Shown: positions 42,529 to 54,521, numbered from the stretch's first letter. The stretch is 64,000 bases of DNA from Lithodes maja (GCA_037953745.1 JBAKBP010004413.1:1-64000), one strand, 5' to 3'. Made by a program: numbers and translations. Notes: a model not told the origin generated them from the sequence alone.

Positions 42529-43460
42529 TTAAGGGTGGACCCTATTGTTAAACAATTAAGTCAGGATAAGCCAGATTTAAACTTCACAGCTACATATGAA
42601 CAGTTTATTTCTTCACTTCACAATGCGCAAACTAAATATATCCCAAAAAGAAGATAATAAACTAATAGATCTTATAGGAAAAAAGAAAGGATTATATAGA
42701 AAAATTAAGAAAGGCGAGAATCACCTACTTATTTACTATCAGACTATCAAGACAGGTCAAAAAGGAAATTAGGACAGCAAAAAGAAATTATGAAATAAGG
42801 ATAGGCAATGACCCAAAAATAACCCTAAAGCTTTTTACCAACTATATAAATCTAAAGTTAGAAAAGAAATAGGCCCCCTAAAAAATTTGATAGGAGAAAT
42901 GACAGAAAATTATTTAGAAATGTGTAGTACATTAAATAGTCAGTTTCTATCCGTTTTCACTAATGAAAATTTGGCACAGATTCCAGAAGTCAGTAAGGTA
43001 TATAGGGCTAGTATAGAAAATAGGTTAAGTACAGTTACTATAAGTAGAAATTATGTGCTTAAGGAAATTGACAGACTGAAACTTCAGAAAGCGCCTGGTC
43101 CTGATGAGGTATATGCTAGAGTATTAAAAGAATGCAGAGATGAGTTAAGTTACCCATTAACATTTCTTTTTAACAAGTCATTAGAAACAGGTATAGTTCC
43201 AGAAGCTTGGAAGCTTGCAAATGTACTTCCGATCTTCAAAAAAGGTGATAAATCCATAGCATCAAATTACCGTCCCATTAGTCTCACTTCAATCATAGGA
43301 AAGCTACTAGAGTCAATAAATTATTGCTAGGAAAATGAGGTCATAGCTAATTGGTAGGAAACAGAGAGTCAGCATAAAATATGGTACTAAGTCAGAGTGG
43401 GGATCAGTCAAGAGTGGTGTCCCCCAGGGATCTGTATTGTGTCCTCTGTTATTGTACATG

Positions 43461-43724
43461 CTAAGATTGGTATGCAGGATTCGAAACTGCATAACACATC
43501 GTAGGTTTGTGCAGTATTCTTTAACTGTCTTCGTGGTGCAGTGCATAGGGTGTTGATTTTTGGTGTGAGCATCCTGGGTTCGCATCCCCGGACTGCCACA
43601 TGTGTCTGTTAATTTCATTAATCGATTTTAGGAATAGAGTTGGTTGGTGGAGAGAACATAATAATTCATTCGGGTTCAGTAGTAATTTATTGAGAGGTCT
43701 TCCCTAGGGTTAAGTGCCCCATTA

Positions 43725-43755
<31 letters not shown>
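43461..43755 (+). mobile_element. tRNA-headed SINE (type C) with poly(A) tail
   Basis: Around 43528-43605: GTGGTGCAGTGCATAGGG (A-box-like) and GGGTTCGCATCCCC (B-box-like), then a ~125 bp body and an A run at 43729-43755. The left boundary is uncertain (between 43459 and 43525). Confidence 0.65.
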
Positions 43756-43760
<5 letters not shown>

Positions 43761-43868
43761 ACCCCTTTCCCATTCTTAAGTAAGCCATTTTAGATTTACA
43801 GAAGAGTGACCATTACTTGCATTACTGCATGTCCACAAACATGTCAGTAATGTAAGCATGTTTCCTTC

Positions 43869-43870
<2 letters not shown>

Positions 43871-43910
<40 letters not shown>

Positions 43911-45148
43911 GTGACAGTTGCAAAGTGGTGTACAATCTATCTTATTCTAGTTACATTGTAGTTTATCTTATTGTACCAGTACCTCCCTACAATCAACCTA
44001 GTTGTTCCCCAATTCGTCCCTCCGCCACGACCATTTCAAAATCCAAGTCTCTCACTCTTGTCCTCTGTAGCGGGGAGGACCTTGTACCCCTGAGACATAG
44101 GAGTGCAGACCTGAGAAGAGAGAAAGAGAGCCGGCATCTCATCCAAGTTATGACTTGGCTTCTATGCTGGCGCTTTTTCTCCGATATTTGTTCAGCTAAT
44201 CTGGCATAGAAGACACTTGCAGAAGGTCCCATTCCTCCCGACGATGAGAAGACCAAAGGAGTAAAGCTTCCTTGATCCCTGTTCAAAATTCTTTCTTCAT
44301 AAGCATTTTTTTTCTCACTTTCGTTTCTCAAGTATGCCGCCTTGTGTCCTCGCTCACGATATGTTTGTGCTCTTGGGTTGAAGATTCTGATGTCAAAAAA
44401 AGCCTGTTGTCCCCTCGTCCAAAAACCTCGAGCACTTACGTCCACTCTTGCTTCATTTGAAGTATTTGCAGTATTGTGGGCCAAGCGCTGTCCGTCCATA
44501 GGCAGAAGTTCCGGTTCGATTCTGACATCATGGCACACCTTGTCCAGCATTTGTGCAGTGATGTCTCGTACTTCATCATGCCGGATACAGATGAATCCTC
44601 CTTTCTTACAGGTCATACAGTGGTCTGGGTTGTTTATTTCACCGCATGCACATTTCAGCAGTAGGTTCGAAACTGGCCACCCATACCTCAAGGCTACGGC
44701 ATCATTGAATTCTTGTTTATTTAAGCTGAAGCCTTTCTCCTTTATTGGTAATGATGTGAGCCAATTTGAAGCCCCCGTGTCTTGTGCCATCTCAACTCTC
44801 ATTTTCAGTTCTTCCCTACATCTGGTCTTAATTTGTTCTAGGCTATGTTTCTGTCTCTCTTCTCTGCTCTTTGTAATTTCCTGTCTTGCATTTCGTTGTT
44901 CCTCTTCGTCCACCTCATCATTTTCATTTTGCTCCCGTATTTTTTCTGTCAGAGACGTAGTAAGTTTAAGGGAATTTTGGTACTCATGTGGTGCCGCCTC
45001 CACTGGGTTTATGATCCCCATACCTCCGAACCTTGGCAGAAGAGCTAATAGATCTCTTAGCTCTTGCGTGACTCCTTCCATCTCTGTTAAGGCCGGTATG
45101 AATGTTCCTCAGATTGCTTCTTCCAGCGGTTGGAGCATCTGTCTAATG
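43871..45148 (-). mobile_element. 3' part of another RT element with poly(A) tail
   Basis: Minus-strand element: coding region up to 45148, 3' UTR, and a poly(A) tail seen as a T run at 43871-43907. It is cut at 45148 by the Gmr1-like LTR. Its RT half should lie further 5' but is not found on the other side of the LTR element. Confidence 0.75.
43993..45148 (-). pseudogene. C-terminal region with CCHC-like and restriction-like endonuclease motifs
   Basis: The frame 45081-43993 (362 codons), with upstream sequence to 45148 (MLQPLEEAI) separated by an in-frame stop. From the first Met: LRDLLALLPRFGGMGI (after-RT region), a long Glu/Lys/Arg helix (45-100), a Cys144-x-Cys146-x7-His154-Cys155-x2-Cys158 cluster, RHDEVRD (167-173), then ARVDVSARGF (Asp214) and FFDIRIF (Asp230). 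The Cys/His cluster followed by RHD and a D...D-x-R core recalls the restriction-like endonuclease tail of R2/NeSL-type retrotransposons. I know this C-terminal family from RT-bearing repeats in many animals, but its clade is not certain. Confidence 0.55.
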
Positions 45149-46956
45149 TGTTACGGCTGGATCGGCAATACATATTCGGGATTCTTGATCGTAGGACAGA
45201 AATGGCTTATGTGACAACGACACGCTCGATTCCAGTCCCAAATACTATATGCTCCAGACAACAAAAGCACCAACGCCCTACAGAGTTATCGTCTATGGTA
45301 ACGAGGTACCTTAACTCGGCGAAAGTGTACAACAGGGGTAGGCTATGAGGCTAAACTCCCTCAGACATTTATAGGTTACGTTATGACTAAAGAAATGCAA
45401 TACTCAAGAAACTACGTTAATATTAAGCCTCTAATAATGTAGAATAGAAGCAGGCTAAAGGTATGACAGTGAAATGCTAAATGACAAATGTACACGCCTA
45501 CTTGAAAGCGCGTGCACTAGAATAACTGTCCCCTACTAACATGCACTAGCATGTAGCATACAAGATGTTCATGATCCAGTAGATACCTAATAATACACAT
45601 GGAAGGAACATAAATAGTAGTCACTTATTGTAATAATGAATCTATATTTGGAATAACTAAAAGGTTGCAGGCAACAGTACTGCGCCGGTAGCCTACTACC
45701 GCATAGGCTACTTCGCTTCTCTCACTCTGTCTCCCCTCTGAGTCCGTATGCGCCCTACGCAATAGAACTCCGGAAACAGCAGCAAAACGACAGTGCAGTT
45801 AATTGATACATGAAAGTATTAATAGTGTTGTCTTGTGTGTGAGTAATGTGTATTGTAAAGTGTTACATACATAAACTTAAAGAGAGCTGCAATGCATAGT
45901 AAAATAAAGATATCACCCACTCATCATCCCCATGTGTTCTAGCTAGCAGGCCAAGTCACAGGAACAACGAGTCCCAGCACCGAAAGCGAGAACCCAGGAA
46001 AAGACTGCAGAGAACACAAGGACAGATAAATTACGTTACTCTACTATACCGGCACTACGAGCGAGCTGTAGTCTCTGGTACTGCACTCGCTCCTGGCTCG
46101 GTAGGCAAATCAAGGCTAAGTCCTCGCCCCTCTACAGACAACTCCTGGGCATGGTCGGGCTCTTACACATGGCACTAGTCTAGTCACAAATTGGATGATG
46201 AGCTGGGCATATAACTCGTGAACATGTAGAACGTTCACCAACTATCCTCATCAAGAAGATCGCTGTTCACATTAACCCCTTAAATCTAATACATGTAAAT
46301 ATATGCTTGTCCTAAGAGTAATACGAGAGGTGAGTGCTGAAACTCCTTTAGGACCTCAAGGGAAGGGTATGCATTTAAATAGAGAGAAGAATGAAATGAG
46401 AGTAATGTCGTCAGAGAGAAAGAGTGCAACCGTGAGAAATTGGGAGAGAGGGCAAGGGATGTTAGAATCTCAAAGGTTCTAGGCAACCTGGTCATAGAGC
46501 ACACAGCGAGCCTCCAGGCAATGTGCAGTACGACAACATGGGCAGCCCAGGCAGCATATGCAGGCGGCAATGTACTACCAACCCTGTCGCACCTAGCTAT
46601 AAGCGCAGGGCTGCCAACCGGTCCATACGTCTGGCAACCACCCCCCCGGCAGCGTGGCGCACCGCTACCCTCTCGCTCTGAAGTCTAACTCACTCTCTCT
46701 CTCTGAATTCCTATCATCTCATCTATCAACTTCTCTATTGATACTACATATTAAATGGAAGGTCTCGACATGGCTTAAAACAAAACCCACCACTGGTTAG
46801 CAAATGACGAGACCTTTGCAGAGATACAAAGAACATAGTTATACGTTGTCACACTCAATATAAGCAGCCAGCATGGTACAGCGTGGTACCGTGGTGGTAC
46901 AGTGGAGTACCAAGGAGTACAATCAGGTTACGTTGCCACGCACTGGGTGCGTCACA
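45149..46956 (-). repeat. 3' LTR of Gmr1-like copy B
   Basis: 1808 bp, ends TGTTACGGCTGG ... GCGTCACA as read on the plus strand, followed by a C run (purine tract of the element). Confidence 0.9.
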
Positions 46957-47235
46957 GCCCCCCCAAGACTTTAGATAATCGACCTTAGAAGCATTATCAA
47001 AATCTGACAGGCAACCAACCGACCTGCTACCCTTAGCTGCCACTAATTGCAAAAGGTGCATAACAACTGAAGTGTGAATTATACATAAAACACAATATCG
47101 CATGCATCATGCTACAACAATAAAGACTTACAAAACTAAAAAAAATTCTCGTTTATTTTATTGTTTTTATAATCTTTTTGGACGGCGTTATGATAGCCTA
47201 ATTTTACTCCTGCTCAACCCACACACCGTGCACGA

Positions 47236-50200
47236 CTATCCTGGATCATCAACCCTTGATAGACAATCTGCTATCACGTTCTCACTCCCGGCAATATGCT
47301 GAATGTTGAGATTATACTCTTGGAGCATTAGGGACCACCTGGTCAACCGCATATTCCGATTGTGAAACTGATTTAGGAATTTCAAGGGATGATGGTCCGT
47401 ATAAATCGTCACTACCGGGCCGTAGGCTGGAACATAAACTTCGAAATGTTTGAGCGACAAAACGATAGCAAGAAGCTCCTTCTCTATAGTCGAGTAATTC
47501 CTTTGTGCCGAATTAAACTTGCGAGAAAAGAAGCTCACTGGGTGTTCCAAGCCCTCGGAATCAGTCTGCAGTAACACTGCCCCGGCACCCACACCGCTGG
47601 CATCAGTCGCCAGCTGAAAACTCCTGGAGAAGTCTGGGGCTCTCAAAATCGGATGTGTACACAGCAGGTGCTTGACTAGGTCGAAAGCCCTCTGACACTC
47701 CGCAGCCCAACAGAACTTCACTGACTTCGACAGTAGATCAGTTAACGGTGCTAAGACAGTAGAGTATCCCCGGATGAAGCGCCTATAATAGCCTATCATA
47801 CCTAGGAACCGCATGACCTGGCGCTTAGTGGTGGGCCTGGGAAACATATTGATAGCCTGTATCTTGCTCAGGGGGGGGCACACCCGGCCTAACCCGACCA
47901 CGAAGCCAAGATACTGCACAGTAGCCTTTACAAACTCGCACTTCCTCAGGTTCACCACCAGCCCAGCATCGTGCAACTTCCCAAACAGGGTCTCTAAGTG
48001 CCTTAGGTGATTTTCAAAATTGTCATCATACACTATCACGTCATCAAGGTAGACCGTGCAGTTAGGGATTTCGTCACAAATATCGTTCATCAGGTTCTGA
48101 AACGTGGCAGGTGCGTTCTTAAGCCCATAAGGCATTACGTTACATTGGTAGGTCTTGCCATCTACCACAAAACCACAAACTTGCTTAGCTCGGTCCGACA
48201 GGGGTACTTGCCAGTAGCCTTTTACAAGATCAATTTTAGTAAGGTACTTTGCATTCCCTATCTTGTCCACGCTGTCGTCAACTCGAGGCAAAGGGTAAGG
48301 GTTGGTAGTGGTCAAGCCATTTAGCCTACGAAAATCTATGCAGAACCGCACCTTGCCGTCAGGTTTTGGCTGCAACGTGACGGGTGATGTCCACTTCACA
48401 TAACCTTCAGTGATCATCCCTCTCTCAACCATGTACTTTAACTCCTCCCGTAAAGCTGGCAACTTTACCGGGGGCACACGGTAGGGCACTGACTTGAAGG
48501 GCACATTATCACCGACGTCCACGTCGTGCGTTACCTGAGTAGTGAGACCTGGGTGTTCGGCGAAAACAGAGGGGTATGACCTGAACAGGCCTAGGACAGC
48601 AGCACCCTGGTGCTCAGGCAGGTGACTTACAGCTTGCCTAGCCTCTTGTTCAGTATTCCCCGCCCACTGTTCCGCGGAAATGACACAGTCCCAGCTATCC
48701 TCCTCAGCAGCATGACTGTCCCCACCTCCTTCTCCACCCTGGCCGCTGCAGGCCAGCACAGGGACAGTGAGAGGCTCTGAGGGGCGTCTCACATACTCTT
48801 TCATGAGGTTAACATGACATAACTGATGTTTTTTTCTACGGTCAGGTGTTGCAACGAGATAATCAAGGTCGGACAGTTTCTTAGCCACCACATACGGCCC
48901 AATAAACTTGGCAGAAAGGGGGTGTCCAGGCAAAGGTAAAAGCAACATTACCTCCTGACCCACCGAAAACTCCCGAAGCTTCACCTTGGCGTCATACTGG
49001 TGCTTCATGACCGCCTGTGCATTAACCAAGTTATTACCTGCCGCTGCCATGCAACCTATAAGTCTCTCCCGGCTCTCAAGGATATATTTAAGTACAGACC
49101 CCGGCTTCTCTTCGCCCTCCCAGATCTCTTTCACCATACTTAAAGGTCCTCTCACATTATGGCCAAAGACTAGTTGATTTGGCTGAACCCCCTCCTGGGA
49201 CTTCACGTGCAGCGAACAGAACATACGGCAGACCCAAATCCCAATCAGTGTCATGTTCTGCACAGTAACAGCGTAGCATACTCTTCAGGGTCGAGTGCCA
49301 CCGCTCCAAGACTCCCTGACTCTCGGGATGGTAGGCTGACGACACTACAGAACATATACCGTGCAACTGAAGGGTTTGCTTGAACAATTTGGATGTAAAA
49401 TTGCTCCCCTGGTCTGACTGCACCTCACGTGGAAATCCATAACGGGAACAGAACAATAATAAGTTTTTAACAACTGCCTTTGCCGAGCCGTTTCTCATGG
49501 GGTATGCGTCCGGGTATCTCGTAGCCACATCCATGATTGTCAACAGGAATTTATTGCCACTACTAGTAGGCGGGAAAGGGCCAACCAAATCTACTACAAC
49601 TTTGCTGAACGGAGGCCCGGTGACAGGTATGGGAAACAAAGGTGCCTTCGGGATTGTCTGGTTAGGCTTCCCCGTTGTCTGGCAGGTCGCACACCCAGCC
49701 ACCCATGCACAGACATCAGCCTTGACCCCAGGCCACCAGAAAAACCTGCCCAATGCCGCCAATGTTTTTGTTACCCCCAAATGACCCGCCACCGGCACAT
49801 CATGCGCCAGACACAATAAGGACTCTCTATACTTATTTGGAACAACCACCTGGTCTACTACCCTCGCACCGCCCTCCCACTTCGATTTGGGGTCTAGAAA
49901 TCTGCGGTACAATATCCTGTTGAGCCTAAAGAAATCTCCCGGCTTCGCATCCCCATCTTCCTCCAACTCTATGGCACCATTGCTATAACGAGCTAGGCTA
50001 GCGTCTTGCAGCTGCTGCTCACTAATGTCCCTGGGCGTCAATGCATCAAGATGGTTTTGTAATAAGACATTACCCCGGCTAGTAGGCTCTACTGCCTTAG
50101 TGGCTCTCGCTACAGCTCTTGCCTCACGCGAAGTCTTACCCAACTCTGCCTTGTTACACACCATATCTGGGCCAGAGTCAACTCCCGTGTTTATTATAGG

Positions 50201-50314
50201 TCCAAGTACCGAATCACCGAGAAGTGCAGCAGAATCAATGTCCCTTTTCCTGCCCTTAGCAACCTTCTCCTGATCCTTCCTCCACTGTCCCCGAGGTTGA
50301 GTGCTAGGCTGTGC
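47236..50314 (-). pseudogene. pol of copy B: integrase, RT, RNase H (one frameshift)
   Basis: Two overlapping frames: integrase from the 50.3 kb end down to 49157, RT-RNase H from 49263 to 47236. A net 8-bp deletion at about 49190 (CCAGGAGGGGGTTCAG, against a longer copy A segment) shifts the frame after the integrase core. Elsewhere all active sites are kept: HHCC zinc domain, DD35E integrase (SDQGSNF, LERWHS), KIDLVKGYW, YLDDVIVY, ATDASGVG, TIEKELLA, IYTDHHP, ADCLSR. Where copy A has a stop at 21717, this copy reads Tyr, so copies A and B carry different lesions. The order is integrase first, as in copy A. Confidence 0.93.
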
Positions 50315-52335
50315 AGCTGTGCAGGAGCCGCAGAGCGAGATCGGGTTACCACACAGGCCATCTCATCCTGTTGGCACCTCCCAACCCATTCCCGATTCTC
50401 ACCATCCACGTCGGCCGCCCTCTCGGCAACGACTAAGGGTGGAGTCCCGGAAGTGGGCACCGCAAAGTCGTTGCCGAGAAGAAGGTCGACGCCCTCAACT
50501 GGCAAACACTCAACGATCCCTACATCCAGCTCCCTGCACACCTCTCCCACTCTCAACTCCAACCTCACAAGTGGGTATGACCTCGTAGCATTTATACCCT
50601 GCACCACAACAACTCTGGCCGCATTTATCGGTTTCCCTGTGAAGTTCCTCAACAAAGTTTGCGAAGCCCCCGTATCCCTCAGCAAGTCAACCCTCCGTAG
50701 TTCACTCCCCCAGCTCACAAACCCGTGTCCCCGATGGCTACAGAAAGTGTCCCGGACAGGTGTCGAGCCTTCCGTACGCTTCTTTACCGCGTGTGCCTCA
50801 GCTGCTGGCAACCTACCCCGGGCAGTTGCTGCAGCCTTCAGAGACACACCGATACTGTGAACCAATGACACCGGCTTAGCGGGAGTGTTACTAGGGCACT
50901 CACGTGAATAATGGCCTAGCTTCTGACATTTGTAACATTTCACATCCCCAATGGGCTTCTTCCCTTGTGCGGGCGAAGAAGGGCCCTGACCTTTAGTAAA
51001 CGGGAGAGGCTTGTGTTTGTAGGTGTTATTAGGTGCAATGCATTTAGTGTGGTTATGTGTGTCATAGGATTGGTTATTATCGAAAACTCTGGTGGGTGGG
51101 GTATAGCGCCCCTTCTGCCCTGACTCAGCCCTCTGAGCGGCACCGCAACCACGAATCAATGATAATCTGAAGTCTGCCATCTTGGCAGCCTCCTCTACTG
51201 TCTTGGGACATTTTTCCTTAATGTTCAGCGTTAGATCGGTTCCAGTACATTTGTAAAACTGTTCCAGATAGAAAAGTTGCTTAATTTCCTCAGCCGACTC
51301 TGCGTGCTCGGACCGAAACCAGTTATTACCTGCATCTGTTAAGTCCCGTGCGTGCTCCATAAAACTGACGTCGCTCTTCTTATTCACGCCACGGAACTTC
51401 AATCTATAAGTTTCGGGTTGCAGTTCGTAGGCCCGGAGCACAGCCTCCTTCACCAGTCCATACACTACACTCTCGTCCAGTGACAGTGCATCGTAGGCTT
51501 TCAACCCCTTACCCACTAGACGTGATGAAACTAATGCTGCCCATTTAACCTCCGGCCAGTCATACTCACGACACTTCTTTTCGAAACGAGCAAAAAACTC
51601 AGTCACTGCTGTCTCATCAAATGCGGGTACTAACTTAATTAAATGCGAAAGTGAGTCTGTAACCCGGTGCCCACCACCGAGATGACGCCCCGTGGTCTCT
51701 ACTCTAGACTTCTCGACATCCATTTCAGCCTGGTACCTGGTTGCATCCTGATTGGCTTGGATTCTAGCAACCTCTATGCGTTCTATACTAGCCTGTTGTA
51801 TCTGAGTCTCCTGCAGCTTAAACTTAGCTAGTTCTAGCTGAAATAACATCTCAGGAGACAGGCCTGGGGGGGGAGAGCACAAAATGGGGGATCCACACCG
51901 AGACGTGTTTACGGGTAAGCCAGCTTGCCCTTGAGAACCCTCCTGCTGCATCGTGCTAAGACTCGCTGGCTGAGGGCCCAGCTCAGGGGTAGAGTGGAAT
52001 GGAGGCTTGGAGGGAACCCCCCAAGACCCCACTCCACCCACCGCCCCATCGCCATCACCCAACAAACATGCCACCAAATTCTTCTTGGGCCAACTGTCAG
52101 GACAGTCCCGCCCCAAAACCGTGGCTAAACAGCGAAGACCGTAACAATCAATAGCCTGCAGGCGCTGTTCGGTCAAAGGTGTCTGCAAAAATGCCCGGGC
52201 ATCCCTCTCTCCACTTATAACACTCCCCTCCCTAAACATCTGTTGTACTTTCTGGTTACTAGGCTGTACCGTGTTATCCTCCCCCGTAAATGATGAGTCA
52301 TTAGACATAGTGCTGGTTATACAATTGCTGTTCAT
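50315..52335 (-). CDS. Gag and protease of copy B (best-preserved Gag)
   Basis: ATG at 52335. Residues 1-100: unknown domain; 100-165 Pro/Gly/Ser-rich; 160-210 charged helix, possible coiled coil; 228-330 capsid-like core (EFFARFEKKCREYDW); 335-392 SCAN-like segment (SAEEIKQLFYLEQF ... TVEEAAKMADF); 467-480 zinc knuckle CYKCQKLGHYSREC; protease DTGA at 554-557 and LLLGNDF at 618-624. After about residue 670 a 5-bp duplication (GCTGTGCAGCTGTGCAG on the plus strand near 50312) throws the frame into a short wrong tail, so Gag-protease is separated from Pol. In the parent this was one frame with Pol. Confidence 0.9.
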
Positions 52336-52561
52336 AAAAAAAAAGAAGTGCTTATTACTAATTGCAGTCTCGACTCACAAAATGTTAAAGATGCTTGAAT
52401 GACTCTACTCTAGACACCCCCAACGAAACAATCTGCAAGTCCACCAATACAATAATGACACAATAAAAATTCCTCCAATATGCAAGAAAATTCTAGCCAG
52501 CTCTACTAGGTAGCATAGAATAGTTCTCCAAAAAACATGTGATAGGATACTACTGAATCTT

Positions 52562-52576
52562 GTGCAAGGTCGCCAT
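52562..52576 (-). promoter_or_regulatory. Candidate primer-binding site, copy B
   Basis: Same TGGCGACCTTGCACA sequence as in copy A, a few bases inside the LTR end. Confidence 0.55.
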
Positions 52577-52579
52577 TTT

Positions 52580-54368
52580 TGTTACGGCTGGATCGGCAAT
52601 ACATATTCGGGATTCTTGATCGTAGGACAGAAATGGCTTATGTGACAACGACACGCTCGATTCCAGTCCCAAATACTATATGCTCCAGACAACAAAAGCA
52701 CCAACGCCCTACAGAGTTATCGTCTATGGTAACGAGGTACCTTAACTCGGCGAAAGTGTACAACAGGGGTAGGCTATGAGGCTAAACTCCCTCAGACATT
52801 TATAGGTTACGTTATTACTAAAGAAATGCAATACTCAAGAAACTACGTTAATATTAAGCCTCTAATAATGTAGAATAGAAGCAGGCTAAAGGTATGACAG
52901 TGAAATGCTAAATGACAAATGTACACGCCTACTTGAAAGCGCGTGCACTAGAATAACTGTCCCCTACTAACATGCACTAGCATGTAGCATACAAGATGTT
53001 CATGATCCAGTAGATACCTAATAATACACATGGAAGGAACATAAATAGTAGTCACTTATTGTAATAATGAATCTATACTTGGAATAACTAAAAGGTTGCA
53101 GGCAACAGTACTGCGCCGGTAGCCTACTACCGCATAGGCTACTTCGCTTCTCTCACTCTGTCTCCCCTCTGAGTCTGTATGCGCCCTACGCAACAGAACT
53201 CCGGACACAGCAGCAAAACGACAGTGCAGTTAATTGATACATGAAAGTATTAATAGTGTTGTCTTGTGTGTGAGTAATGTGTATTGTAAAGTGTTACATA
53301 CATAAACTTAAAGAGAGCTGCAATGCATAGTAAAATAAAGATATCACCCACTCATCATCCCCATGTGTTCTAGCTAGCAGGCCAAGTCACAGGAACAACG
53401 AGTCCCAGCACCGAAAGCGAGAACCCAGGAAAAGACTGTAGAGAACACAAGGACAGATAAATTACGTTACTCTACTATACCGGCACTACGAGCGAGCTGT
53501 AGTCTCTGGTACTGCACTCGCTCCTGGCTCGGTAGGCAAATCAAGGCTAAGTCCTCGCCCCTCTACAGACAACTCCTGGGCATGGTCGGGCTCTTACACA
53601 TGGCACTAGTCTAGTCACAAATTGGATGATGAGCTGGGCATATAACTCGTGAACATGTAGAACGTTCACCAACTATCCTCATCAAGAAGATCGCTGTTCA
53701 CATTAACCCCTTAAATCTAATACATGTAAATATATGCTTGTCCTAAGAGTAATACGAGAGGTGAGTGCTGAAACTCCTTTAGGACCTCAAGGGAAGGGTA
53801 TGCATTTAAATAGAGAGAAGAATGAAATGAGAGTAATGTCGTCAGAGAGAAAGAGTGCAACCGTGAGAAATTGGGAGAGAGGGCAAGGGATGTTAGAATC
53901 TCAAAGGTTCTAGGCAACCTGATCATGGAACACACAGCGAGCCTCCATGCAATGTGCAGTATGACAACATGGGCAGCCAGGCAGCATATGCAGGCGGCAA
54001 TGTACTACCAACCCTGTCGCACCTAGCTATAAGCGCAGGGCTGCCAACCGGTCCATACGTCTGGCAACCATTGCTACCCTCTCGCTCTGAAGTCTAACTC
54101 ACTCTCTCTCTCTGAATTCCTATTATCTCATCTATCAACTTCTCTATTGATACTACATATTAAATGGAAGGTCTCGACATGGCTTAAAACAAAACCCACC
54201 ACTGGTTAGCAAATGACGAGACCTTTGCAGAGATACAAAGAACATAGTTATACGTTGTCACACTCAATATAAGCAGCCAGCACGGTACACGGTACACGCA
54301 CCGTGACGGTACAGTGGAGTACCAAGGAGTACAATCAGGTTGCGTTGCTACGCACTGGGTGCGTCACA
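52580..54368 (-). repeat. 5' LTR of Gmr1-like copy B
   Basis: 1789 bp. Compared with the 3' LTR it lacks a block around GGCAGCGTGGCGCACCGC (near 54070) and has other small changes, including a rearranged GTACACGGTAC stretch near its outer end (54285-54310). Confidence 0.9.
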
Positions 54369-54521
54369 ATATTCATAATACTTATAGTACAACGGCTCAC
54401 ATGAACTAAGTTAGGAAACTCTACATAGACTACAGCCAAAGTTCCTGCCCTGACGATCCTAGCGAGAGTGGGGCATGACTGGGCGTTCTGTACAGCATGC
54501 TCACACTCGACATGCGTCACA
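54369..54521 (-). repeat. Fragment of a third family-2-type LTR
   Basis: Ends GCGTCACA at 54521, and GACTACAGCC ... TGCCCTGACGATCCTAGCGAG resembles the inverse of the first ~150 bp of the solo LTRs at 10.7 and 14.9 kb. So the right flank of copy B is the outer end of another LTR, itself joined at 54522 to a non-LTR coding frame. Confidence 0.7.

Larger units (their letters stand above)
38945..43458 (+). mobile_element. Second CR1-like family, 3'-truncated, with three nested insertions
   Basis: Plus-strand ORF1 (38945-39820) and ORF2 (from about 39833) interrupted by an antisense CR1 3' fragment (40203-41151), a TTAA MITE (41212-41539) and a second TTAA MITE (42048-42528). Taking out each MITE by its TTAA lets the ORF2 frame continue. 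RT sequence stops at about 43458 just after the PQGSVL motif; the rest of the RT and the 3' end are missing. Family differences: ORF1 without the double CxxC head and an A-rich coding bias. Confidence 0.87.
39833..43458 (+). pseudogene. ORF2 (endonuclease-RT) of the second CR1-like family, broken
   Basis: Endonuclease start about 39833-40202 (YYTNCRSLCNKMEEL, LTETWINTES), resumed at 41152 (FKYDRTSRRGGGIAV), at 41544 (WVEVSEGSETIVIGVIYRPP) and from 42533. RT fingers (ASNYRPISLTSI) lie near 43260-43300. A deletion between ARKMR and LIGRKQR near 43340 removes the first catalytic Asp region; GVPQGSVL follows, and the sequence ends at 43458. There is a stop after YIPKR near 42655. The FADD motif is lost, so the RT is dead. 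Confidence 0.82.
45149..54368 (-). mobile_element. Gmr1-like Ty3/gypsy LTR retrotransposon, copy B
   Basis: Minus-strand relative of copy A, with LTRs at 52580-54368 (5') and 45149-46956 (3'), and gag-protease-integrase-RT-RNase H between. The proteins are almost identical to copy A. The LTRs share subfamily changes (GGGTGATATC where copy A has GGGATATATC) but differ from each other by more than the copy A pair, including a 22-bp-scale deletion at 54070. Flanks do not match: AATG on the left, ATAT on the right; the left flank is an RT element, the right flank another LTR. Confidence 0.92.

Noticed and set aside
44342..45214. 290-codon plus-strand frame
   Set aside because: Antisense of the RT-element C-terminal frame, which has recognisable motifs on the minus strand; it also crosses into the LTR.
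54475..54521. ATG-led start of the 795-codon frame
   Set aside because: These bases belong to an LTR fragment; the true element sequence begins at 54522, so this Met is accidental.
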